DNA of 5,149 nucleotides from Thermoplasmata archaeon (GCA_021161135.1 JAGHBD010000132.1:1-5149), one strand, 5' to 3'. Shown: positions 1-5,149, counted from the first letter of the stretch. The notes: generated by a model not told the origin, from the letters alone. Program-made: numbers and translations.

Positions 1-110
1 AAAAGCATTCCTAATGCTCTTTCTGCATTACTTTTTCTTTCTCTAACAAAAATTCTATTTTTCACGATCCATTCCATTATCCTTTCAATTATTCCCATCC
101 CCTCGTTCAT
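1..110 (-). CDS. 5' end of an unrecognised gene, truncated by the left window edge
   Basis: Reading leftwards from an ATG at 110 gives 36 complete codons with no stop before the edge. The peptide begins MNEGMGIIERIMEWIVKN and continues through an Arg/Lys-rich stretch (FVRERKSNAERALGML). It looks like an amphipathic helix followed by a basic helix, with no signal peptide or membrane segment. Codon choice (AGA arginines, ATA isoleucines) matches the other genes. The case for a real gene is its promoter: a perfect archaeal TATA box (TTTATAAA, 131-138) is centred 24.5 bp upstream of the ATG, the spacing expected for a leaderless transcript. ATG codons at 98 and 77 are alternative starts. It is head to head with the C25 peptidase gene. 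I do not recognise the family and assign no function; too little is present. Confidence is moderate because 36 codons could be open by chance. Confidence 0.5.
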   Translation of the reverse strand, partial: MNEGMGIIERIMEWIVKNRIFVRERKSNAERALGML

Positions 111-128
111 GGAAAAATTAAAGGAGGG

Positions 129-140
129 ATTTTATAAAAT
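129..140 (-). promoter_or_regulatory. TATA box for the left-edge minus-strand gene
   Basis: A 12-bp perfect palindrome, ATTTTATAAAAT, contains TTTATAAA at 131-138. Its centre is 24.5 bp from the ATG at 110 on the minus strand, so transcription should begin at or next to the start codon. The box is symmetrical and could be read either way, but on the plus strand no sensible start lies about 25 nt downstream. On the minus strand the purine-rich AAGAATAA just upstream is an acceptable BRE. This is sequence inference only. Confidence 0.5.
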
Positions 141-181
141 TATTCTTAAGTTGATGGTCTCTAGTTATGATTGGAAGAAAC

Positions 182-189
182 TTTATAAA
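182..189 (+). promoter_or_regulatory. TATA box for the C25 peptidase operon
   Basis: TTTATAAA is preceded by a purine-rich BRE-like stretch (GGAAGAAAC). Its centre is 25.5 bp upstream of the ATG at 211, which predicts a leaderless mRNA beginning at that codon. It is also the only convincing promoter upstream of the DUF429 and radB genes, although a weaker TATA-like match (GATATATG, 1870-1877) lies inside the peptidase gene, 25.5 bp before the DUF429 ATG at 1899. Together with the box at 129-140 it makes a compact divergent promoter region. Confidence 0.6.
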
Positions 190-210
190 AACGTAACCAA
201 TTTTATGATC

Positions 211-1938
211 ATGAGAAAATTGCTGTATATTGGTATAGCTATTCTCCTGATTTTTCCACCTGTCTCGCTATCTGATGATGAAAAAATAATAAAAGAAATT
301 TTCATCACTCCAGAACCAGAAATTGTGGAACGAGAGAATGGTTTCCAAATTTTAATGAACAATGCTTCCTACATCAGACAGCCATCTAAGCCAGTAATAC
401 CCTTTTATACCAAAGTATATGTTCTTCCATTTGCCTCTAAAGCAGAAGTAATCTGTAAAGTAAGAGATATAAAAGAGATAGATGTATCAGGAGAACCTTT
501 GAAATCAAGAGGCTTCTTCTATTGCGGGACATCAAATAAAGCAGTTATCAGCCAGCATGAAAATGAATGGAGATGGCACGCATGGCGTATGGCAGCGGGA
601 ATTCAAGATGGAAGAAGGGTGAATTATCTTGCGGTTACATTCTATCCTGTGAGATATGAAAAGGGAAAAATCTTATGGGCGGAAAAATATGAAATAGAGA
701 TAAAGCATTGGGGCGGGCGCAACCTTGCAGACGGCTACGACTTGCTTATAATATGCCCCTGGGAATATAAATTTGCCATGAAAAGGCTTGCAGAATATAA
801 AGATGAGGAGGGCGTAAAAAGCATTGTTGTGAGCTTGAATGAAATTTATGGCGGCAAATATTTTGTCACGCAGGGAAAAGATAATACTGAGAAAATAAAA
901 TGCTTCATTAAAAATGCTGTCGAAGAGTGGGGAATAAAATATGTTCTACTCGTTGGAGATATATTTCGCCTTCCATCTCGCAAAGTATATGCATATGAAG
1001 GTAGTGAAAAATATTTCCTGAGCGATTTGTATTACGCTGATGTATTCAATGCGGATGGGAGTTTTTCATCTTGGGATACAAATGGCAATGGTTTTTATGG
1101 AGAATATAATCACTCTGGCAATAAGGATATCATTGATTTATATCCGGATGTTTATGTGGGTCGCCTTCCATGCAGAAACTTTATAGAAGCATTTTTCCTC
1201 GTTCATAAAATAATTAATTATGGGAAAATTGAGAAAGGGGCATGGTATCGCCGGTTCATAACCATTGCAGGCGATTCCTTTGATGATTCTCCATGGGGAA
1301 CCGATTATATTGAGGGAGAAATTACTGTGGCAGAGTCAATAAAACATATGTCGGGCTTTAATCCCATAAGGATATGGGCAAGCAATGGCAATTTAAGCAA
1401 AGAGAATGTTATCAGGGAATTAAGCAAAGGAGCTGGTTTTGTTGAGTTCGAAGGACATGGAAATTATCTGAGCTGGGCAACACATCCTGTGCATGATTAT
1501 GATACATGGATAGGGATAAGTGTTTCAGACATGCCACAAATAAAAAATTATGGAAAACCCTTCGTTGCTATAATAGGTGGATGCCACTGCAGCCAGATTG
1601 GAATGATATATGAGTGCTTTGCCTACCGCCTCCTCCGCAAGCCTGGCGGTGCCATTGCCAGCATCGGTTTCACGAGTCTTTCATGGGGGGCGGATGATGA
1701 TGTCAATGGCAATGGAAAGCCAGATATAATAGAATATGCGAGTGGTTACATAGATTTACTCTTCTTCAAGCAATATAGTGTTGGCAAGAGAATCCTTGGC
1801 AATATATGGGGAGATGCAATAACAGAATATCTTAATACCTCTCCAGTTGAATGGAATGATGCTTTTCTTGATATATGGGATGCAAAGACAGTGGAATCAT
1901 GGCTGCTCATTGGAGACCCGAGTCTGATATTAGAGTAA
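211..1938 (+). CDS. Secreted C25-family (gingipain-like) cysteine peptidase
   Basis: This is a 575-residue extracellular cysteine endopeptidase precursor. Residues 1-21 form a signal peptide (MRKLL, hydrophobic core, then VSLS before DD). Residues about 55-165 resemble the C25 propeptide (PVIPFYTKVYVLPF, 61-74). The catalytic domain runs from about 177 to the end, with the family landmarks YVLLVGD (244-250), SDLYYADV (271-278) and PDVYVGRLP (312-320). The likely catalytic pair is His416 in EGHGN and Cys458 in GGCHC. Asp/Asn/Gly-rich loops at 289-300 and 495-504 look like calcium sites. The protein stops directly after the domain-closing motif WLLIGDPSL, with no anchor or accessory domain. I chose the ATG at 211 because it lies 25.5 bp from the TATA box and starts a clean signal peptide. 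The ATG at 205 is close behind; the in-frame ATG at 109 would add 34 residues ahead of the signal peptide and run across the promoters. Family assignment is firm; cleavage specificity cannot be read from the sequence. Confidence 0.9.
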   Translation: MRKLLYIGIAILLIFPPVSLSDDEKIIKEIFITPEPEIVERENGFQILMNNASYIRQPSKPVIPFYTKVYVLPFASKAEVICKVRDIKEIDVSGEPLKSRGFFYCGTSNKAVISQHENEWRWHAWRMAAGIQDGRRVNYLAVTFYPVRYEKGKILWAEKYEIEIKHWGGRNLADGYDLLIICPWEYKFAMKRLAEYKDEEGVKSIVVSLNEIYGGKYFVTQGKDNTEKIKCFIKNAVEEWGIKYVLLVGDIFRLPSRKVYAYEGSEKYFLSDLYYADVFNADGSFSSWDTNGNGFYGEYNHSGNKDIIDLYPDVYVGRLPCRNFIEAFFLVHKIINYGKIEKGAWYRRFITIAGDSFDDSPWGTDYIEGEITVAESIKHMSGFNPIRIWASNGNLSKENVIRELSKGAGFVEFEGHGNYLSWATHPVHDYDTWIGISVSDMPQIKNYGKPFVAIIGGCHCSQIGMIYECFAYRLLRKPGGAIASIGFTSLSWGADDDVNGNGKPDIIEYASGYIDLLFFKQYSVGKRILGNIWGDAITEYLNTSPVEWNDAFLDIWDAKTVESWLLIGDPSLILE

Positions 1939-2450
1939 TTGGCATTGATTTGGCGGCACTGCCGAAAAATCCAACTGGTATATGCATTGTTAAAGAGAAA
2001 AATACGGAGCTTTTCACTGTTCATGAAGATGATGAAATACTCGCCGTCATAAAAAAAGAGAAACCACAAATTGTGGCGATAGATGCTCCTCTGATGGGTG
2101 AAGTAAGAGTAAGAGAGGCGGATAGGCAATTAAAAAAATATGGAGCAATGCCTCCCACGATGCCATCAATGAGACAGCTTGTAGAAAGAGCAAAACAACT
2201 GGTGAAAAGAATCAATTGCTCTGTTATAGAAGTATTTCCCACAGCGACGGCGAAAATTCTGGGGGTATATAGTAAAAACTGGAGGAAAATGGCTGAAAAA
2301 CTCGACATCGAGGCAAAGAGCAAGCACGAGCTTGATGCTTATCTGGCTGCATATACTGCATATCTCTATCTGCATGGGAAGGCGAAGGAAGTTGGGGAAA
2401 AAGAAAAGATTGTGATCCCAGAAGAAAGCCCGCATCCTAAAGATTTTTAG
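1899..2450 (+). CDS. DUF429 family protein, predicted RNase H-fold nuclease
   Basis: This is a 183-residue cytoplasmic protein of the DUF429 family, described as a predicted nuclease with an RNase H-like fold; no substrate is established. Acidic residues sit where that fold places its metal ligands: Asp17 in VIGIDLA, Asp62 in VAIDAPL, Glu111 in VIEVFPTA and Asp146 in HELDAYLAA. The segment PPTMPSMRQLVERA (85-98) is also typical of the family. The C-terminal tail (about 160-183) is charged and probably flexible. The start is uncertain. ATG 1899 is the nearest standard start to the conserved core and overlaps the peptidase gene by 40 nt. ATG 1875 is also open. An ATT at 1929 sits exactly where family members would begin (M)RVIGIDLA, with a GGAG 13 nt upstream. 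The gene is followed after 20 nt by radB, so the two are probably co-transcribed. Identity is secure; nuclease activity is inferred. Confidence 0.85.
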   Translation: MAAHWRPESDIRVIGIDLAALPKNPTGICIVKEKNTELFTVHEDDEILAVIKKEKPQIVAIDAPLMGEVRVREADRQLKKYGAMPPTMPSMRQLVERAKQLVKRINCSVIEVFPTATAKILGVYSKNWRKMAEKLDIEAKSKHELDAYLAAYTAYLYLHGKAKEVGEKEKIVIPEESPHPKDF

Positions 2451-2470
2451 GGTGTCTTGCAATTATATTT

Positions 2471-3118
2471 GTGGATAAGTTACCGCTCGACTGCTCGCTT
2501 GATGAATTGCTTGAAGGGGGAATAGAGGCAGGGATAATAACAGAGATATATGGTGAAGGAGGAACAGGGAAAACAAATATATGCATTCAGGCAGCAAAAA
2601 ATTGCATCGAAAATGGTAAAAGAGTTGTTTATATAGACACAGAAGGTATATCAAAGGAACGTCTCCTGCAAGTTTTCAAAGACAAAAAGAAACTCGAAAA
2701 GATTCTTTTCTTCTTCCCGTTTTCGTTGAAGGAGCAGGAAGAAATGGTGGAAAAGGCAATTAAAATAGATGCGGGCCTTATCATTCTTGATAGTGCCAAT
2801 TTATTTTACCGCCTTGAGATGAATGAAGATGAGGCAAGAGCAACCCGTTCCCTCACAAAGCAACTCGTAACCCTCCAGATAGAAGCAAGGAAGAAAAATA
2901 TTCCTGTAATCATAACGAGCCAGGTATATTCAGCAGGAGATGACATAAAGCCGTTTGCTGGCAGAAGCATTGACCACATTGCAAAAACTATAATAAAAAT
3001 TGAGAAGGCAGGAAATGAAAATGGAAGAGAAAAAAGAAAGGCAACAATAGTTAAGCATCGTAGCCTGCCAGAGGGAAAGAGCATTTACTTCTTTATAACA
3101 GAGGATGGAATAGAATAA
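2471..3118 (+). CDS. radB: DNA repair and recombination protein RadB
   Basis: RadB is the euryarchaeal RecA/RadA paralogue thought to assist RadA in homologous recombination, with weak or no strand-exchange activity of its own. The 215-residue product is only the ATPase core and lacks the N-terminal helix-hairpin-helix domain of RadA, which distinguishes the two. Visible motifs are the opening LDELLEGGIEAG, Walker A GEGGTGKT (28-35), DTEG with probable catalytic Glu58, Walker B LIILD (103-107), the TSQVYS segment (149-154) matching the TNQV motif of RadA, and the closing RKATIVKHRS (189-198) typical of RadB. Length is normal for the family. The GTG at 2471 is the only usual start codon between an in-frame stop at 2438 and the conserved core, and it places the protein start where RadB proteins begin. 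There is no clear Shine-Dalgarno at normal spacing; a GGTG lies 16 nt upstream. It follows the DUF429 gene and converges on fhs. Confidence 0.92.
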   Translation: MDKLPLDCSLDELLEGGIEAGIITEIYGEGGTGKTNICIQAAKNCIENGKRVVYIDTEGISKERLLQVFKDKKKLEKILFFFPFSLKEQEEMVEKAIKIDAGLIILDSANLFYRLEMNEDEARATRSLTKQLVTLQIEARKKNIPVIITSQVYSAGDDIKPFAGRSIDHIAKTIIKIEKAGNENGREKRKATIVKHRSLPEGKSIYFFITEDGIE

Positions 3119-3120
3119 CG

Positions 3121-4755
3121 CTATTTCACTCCAACAATTTTGCCATTTTTCACATCTATTTTTTCAGCTGCTGGCTTTGCCGGCAGGCCGGGCATCGTCG
3201 TTATCTTTCCGGTTATTGGCACCAGAAATCCCGCTCCTGCTGAAATGCGAATTTCCTTTATCGTTATTTTGAAATTTTTGGGTCTTCCTCTTTTAGAGGG
3301 ATCGTCAGTTAGGCTGTATGGTGTTTTTGCCATGCATATAGGCAGGTTTGTGAGTGCAAGCTTTTTTATTATGCGAATGTCATCTTCTGCTGTCACGCTA
3401 TATACAACTCTCCCTGCTCCATATATTTTTTTAGCTATTGTTTCTATTTTTTCCTTGACATCCATATCCAAATCATATAAAAAGCGAAAGCGGGGCTTAC
3501 GGTTGTATATGGTATCGATTACCTTTCCAGCAAGTTCTATGCCGCCCTCCCCTCCCTGGGTATATACGTCGGCGACGGCAAATGGAATGTCATGTTGCTC
3601 CGCAAATTTTTCAACTATATCTATTTCCTCATCTCTATCTCCAGAAAACCTATTCAAAGCTATTACGAGAGGCAATCCAAAAATCCGTATGTTCTCGATA
3701 TGCTTTCCAAGATTTTCCAGCCCTTTTTTCAAAGCCCTTACGCTTTTCCTCCCCTTCTTTATGTCTTCCAGCGACATTCCTCCATGCCACTTCAAGGCAC
3801 GGAGAGAAACAACGAGAACAACAATATCTGGCTTTATGCCATGCCGACAAACAATATTAAAAAACTTTTCTGCCCCCAGATCAGTGCCAAAGCCAGCTTC
3901 TGTAACAAAATAATCAGCAAGTTTAAGACCGAGTTTTGCAGCGATTAAGCTACTCGTCCCATGGGCTATGTTGGCAAATGGCCCACCATGAACAAAAGCG
4001 GGCACACCTTCCGTCGTTTGAACCAGATTCGGCATAATAGCATCTTTTAGCAGCGCTGCCATCGCTCCAACAGCATTTAATTGCTTCGCCGTTATAGGCT
4101 CCTCATCGTAGGAATAGGCAACTATTATCCTTGAAAGTTTTTCCTTGAGTTCCTCCATATTCTCGCTCAAACATAGAATCGCCATTATCTCGCTTGCCGC
4201 CGTTATGGAAAATCTATCTTGGCGAGGCACACCATCTTTTGGGCCGCCCAGCCCCACAACAACATTTCTAAGGTTTCTATCATTCATATCCAATACACGT
4301 GGCCATACAATGTAGCGGGGGTCAATATGAAATTTATCTCCGTGAAAAATATGGTTATCGAGGAGAGCGGAAAGGAGATTATGGGCTGTTGTTATCGCAT
4401 GCATATCTCCTGTAAAATGCAAATTTATATCCTCTGCTGGTAGCACTTGGCTTTTTCCTCCGCCTGTTCCTCCTCCTTTTATTCCCATTACAGGGCCAAT
4501 GCTCGGCTCTCTTATAGCTAGGCATACTCTTTTGCCAAGTTTTGCTAGAGCCTGCGCCAAGCCAATGGTTATGGTTGTTTTTCCCTCTCCTTCAAAAGTT
4601 GGATTTATTGTTGTTACTAAAATGAGTTTCCCATTTCTTTTTCCCCTTATCCTCTTAAAAATATCCAATTTCACTTTTGCTTTATATTCTCCATAAAGAA
4701 CAAGATCATCTTCTTTTATGCCGATTTTCTGTGCCACTTCATGTATATGGAGCAT
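3121..4755 (-). CDS. fhs: Formate-tetrahydrofolate ligase
   Basis: The enzyme (EC 6.3.4.3) joins formate to tetrahydrofolate with ATP, giving 10-formyl-THF for purine and other one-carbon reactions in the cytoplasm. The 544-residue product aligns along its whole length with the well-studied clostridial enzyme (about 559 residues), lacking only some 20 poorly conserved N-terminal residues. Landmarks are YGEYKAKV (21-28), P-loop PTFEGEGKTT (52-61), IREPS (81-85), GIKGGGTGGG (91-100), EDINLHFTGD (108-117), IHGG-like VHGGPFANIAHG (255-266), VVSLRALKWHGG (315-326), GGEGGIELA (401-409), MAKTPYSLTDDP (475-486) and MPGLPAKPAA (521-530). The folate-stacking positions appear to be Phe370 and Tyr398, the latter Trp in the clostridial enzyme. 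ATG 4755 is preceded at leaderless spacing by a TATA-like box. The gene stands alone and converges on radB with a 2-bp gap. In archaea the enzyme is patchily distributed, chiefly in Thermoplasmata and haloarchaea, which suggests old acquisition from bacteria. Confidence 0.96.
   Translation of the reverse strand: MLHIHEVAQKIGIKEDDLVLYGEYKAKVKLDIFKRIRGKRNGKLILVTTINPTFEGEGKTTITIGLAQALAKLGKRVCLAIREPSIGPVMGIKGGGTGGGKSQVLPAEDINLHFTGDMHAITTAHNLLSALLDNHIFHGDKFHIDPRYIVWPRVLDMNDRNLRNVVVGLGGPKDGVPRQDRFSITAASEIMAILCLSENMEELKEKLSRIIVAYSYDEEPITAKQLNAVGAMAALLKDAIMPNLVQTTEGVPAFVHGGPFANIAHGTSSLIAAKLGLKLADYFVTEAGFGTDLGAEKFFNIVCRHGIKPDIVVLVVSLRALKWHGGMSLEDIKKGRKSVRALKKGLENLGKHIENIRIFGLPLVIALNRFSGDRDEEIDIVEKFAEQHDIPFAVADVYTQGGEGGIELAGKVIDTIYNRKPRFRFLYDLDMDVKEKIETIAKKIYGAGRVVYSVTAEDDIRIIKKLALTNLPICMAKTPYSLTDDPSKRGRPKNFKITIKEIRISAGAGFLVPITGKITTMPGLPAKPAAEKIDVKNGKIVGVK
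3138..3164 (+). terminator. Oligo-T terminator candidate for the C25-DUF429-radB operon
   Basis: Runs of four, five and six T (3138-3141, 3146-3150, 3159-3164) follow the radB stop by 20-46 nt on the plus strand. Archaeal RNA polymerase terminates on such U-tracts without a hairpin. They lie within the final codons of fhs on the opposite strand, so the transcripts must overlap. The T runs also encode Asn/Lys codons of fhs, so their presence is not independent evidence. Confidence 0.4.
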
Positions 4756-4776
4756 CCAAGGTAATAGATGGCATAC

Positions 4777-4784
4777 TTATTAAA
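4777..4784 (-). promoter_or_regulatory. TATA-like box for fhs
   Basis: Read on the minus strand this is TTTAATAA, with A-rich sequence upstream. Its centre is 25.5 bp before the fhs ATG at 4755, matching the leaderless geometry of the other starts in the window. No Shine-Dalgarno is visible between the box and the start, which agrees with leaderless initiation. Confidence 0.45.
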
Positions 4785-4796
4785 TTTTATGAAAAT

Positions 4797-5060
4797 ATGA
4801 AAATATATGATGGCACTTCCATAACGAAGAGTCACCAGCTTTATTTTAAATTGAGAAATGCAAGATTTGCAGCCTTCTTCCATGTTTGTTTTCTTACCCC
4901 AAATTTATGGAATGAGAACTACTGGGATGACTGGATAGGAATTGGAGCAAAAGATTATTTTTGGAGCCATCCATATGCCAACATTCAGCTTCATAGAAGT
5001 TTTCATTCCTTGGCTAAGTTGCTGGCATCCTGCCCGGTCTCCAAATATTTAGTATTTTAA
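4797..5060 (+). CDS. Weak hypothetical ORF (87 residues) in the fhs upstream region
   Basis: This is the only sizeable reading frame in the interval from 4756 to 5076. From ATG 4797 it encodes 87 residues beginning MKIYDGTSITK, rich in aromatic residues and His, with the segment NENYWDDWIGIGAKDYFW in the middle. Codon use (all arginines AGA) does not clash with its neighbours. Against it: no TATA box or ribosome-binding site is correctly placed, the frame is also open back to 4677 across the fhs start, and I recognise no family. It could be a remnant of a longer gene or chance. The interval also contains a possible stem, ATGCCA (4975-4980) with TGGCAT (5023-5028), enclosing a small CTTC/GAAG hairpin (4989-4999). 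Otherwise I see nothing else in it. Confidence 0.22.
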   Translation: MKIYDGTSITKSHQLYFKLRNARFAAFFHVCFLTPNLWNENYWDDWIGIGAKDYFWSHPYANIQLHRSFHSLAKLLASCPVSKYLVF

Positions 5061-5076
5061 GGCAGAAAAATCGAAA

Positions 5077-5084
5077 TTATTATA
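5077..5084 (+). promoter_or_regulatory. TATA-like box for the right-edge gene
   Basis: TTATTATA is preceded by CGAAA, a good match to an archaeal BRE. The centre is 24.5 bp upstream of the ATG at 5105, again predicting a leaderless start. The box overlaps the palindrome at 5080-5094, so a protein bound there would be expected to block TBP/TFB. Confidence 0.45.
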
Positions 5085-5094
5085 CGCCGTATAA
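5080..5094. repeat. 15-bp perfect palindrome at the right-edge promoter, candidate operator
   Basis: TTATACG, one C, then CGTATAA: two 7-bp arms that are exact reverse complements. It covers the 3' half of the TATA-like box and the following bases, a usual position for an archaeal repressor site. It shares three bases with the second inverted repeat at 5092-5114. No regulator is encoded in the window to pair with it. Confidence 0.4.
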
Positions 5095-5114
5095 CATTCA
5101 TTATATGGATGTTA
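5092..5114. repeat. 23-bp imperfect inverted repeat across the predicted transcription start
   Basis: TAACATTCAT and ATGGATGTTA pair at nine of ten positions with a 3-bp spacer. The right arm contains the ATG at 5105. If transcription starts at that ATG the element can only act as DNA; if it starts further upstream and translation begins at 5132, the repeat would form a hairpin in the 5' leader. Confidence 0.4.
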
Positions 5115-5149
5115 AAAAGAATGGTGGGAAGATGAATAAGATATTTGTT
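5105..5149 (+). CDS. 5' end of an unrecognised gene, truncated by the right window edge
   Basis: Fifteen codons are open to the edge, reading MDVKKNGGKMNKIFV. Two starts are possible. ATG 5105 is placed 24.5 bp after a TATA-like box, as for the other genes here. ATG 5132 (MNKIFV) has GGTGGG at 5123-5128 directly upstream, which could serve as a ribosome-binding site in a short leader. Lys-rich residues followed by a hydrophobic turn could begin a beta strand or a signal peptide; nothing more can be said. The gene runs in the same direction as the peptidase operon and is divergent from fhs. Confidence 0.4.
   Translation, partial: MDVKKNGGKMNKIFV

Noticed and set aside
121..127. AAGGAGG, a perfect Shine-Dalgarno-like sequence on the plus strand
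   Set aside because: No start codon follows at 5-12 nt in a long frame; it lies between the minus-strand TATA box and its ATG and is probably fortuitous.
109..210. In-frame upstream extension of the peptidase from ATG 109
   Set aside because: It would put 34 charged residues ahead of a clear signal peptide, cover both TATA boxes, and lacks any start signal at the right distance.
1746..2462. Minus-strand open frames opposite the peptidase end and DUF429
   Set aside because: They lie opposite conserved coding sequence, have no promoter, and their products resemble no family.
3140..3948. Long plus-strand open frames opposite fhs, the longest 257 codons
   Set aside because: They are antisense to a fully conserved enzyme and their translations show low-complexity Ser/Phe-rich sequence typical of reverse-strand shadows.
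4677..4796. Extension of the weak right-hand ORF back to ATG 4677
   Set aside because: This part is antisense to the first codons and promoter of fhs, so at most the portion from 4797 could be a gene.
4859..4871. Small inverted repeat TGCAA-GAT-TTGCA
   Set aside because: Five-base arms are expected by chance in AT-rich DNA and it sits at no promoter or gene end.
4904..4960. IGIGA segment of the weak ORF as a remnant of a HemN/HemW-like protein
   Set aside because: The resemblance is a handful of residues (YW, then IGIGA) with no radical-SAM cysteine motif or other support.

Overview
The window looks like a stretch of euryarchaeal chromosome, most likely from a heterotrophic member of the Thermoplasmatota. 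RadB, a recombination paralogue confined to Euryarchaeota, is encoded at 2471-3118. The DNA is AT-rich with mainly AGA/AGG arginine and frequent ATA isoleucine codons. Promoters have an archaeal TATA-box form, and starts sit about 25 nt from the box, as expected for leaderless mRNAs. A formate-tetrahydrofolate ligase together with a secreted gingipain-type (C25) protease fits Thermoplasmatota, including protein-degrading sediment lineages such as MBG-D. The lineage assignment is an inference; no rRNA or marker gene here settles it.

Layout. Positions 1-110 (minus strand) hold the first 36 codons of a gene that runs off the left edge. About 100 bp separate it from a divergent plus-strand operon: a secreted C25 cysteine peptidase (211-1938), a DUF429 RNase H-fold protein (about 1899-2450) whose 5' end lies inside the protease gene, and radB (2471-3118) after a 20-nt gap. 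Formate-tetrahydrofolate ligase (fhs, 4755 down to 3121, minus strand) converges on radB with only 2 bp between the stop codons. From 4756 to about 5076 there is the fhs promoter and a weak, unrecognised ORF. A further plus-strand gene begins at 5105 (or 5132) and runs off the right edge; its promoter overlaps two adjoining palindromes.

How the genes relate. The protease would feed extracellular protein breakdown. Fhs charges tetrahydrofolate with formate for purine, formyl and serine/glycine one-carbon metabolism. DUF429 and RadB, next to each other, may act on nucleic acids together. No obvious functional link joins the protease to the DUF429/RadB pair, so their overlap may simply reflect genome compaction. 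I see no tRNA, rRNA, CRISPR array, insertion sequence or phage gene. Most of the window is well-conserved housekeeping or degradative genes; the points most worth a second look are the embedded DUF429 start, the shared promoter geometry, the right-edge palindromes and an aromatic substitution in the folate site of Fhs.
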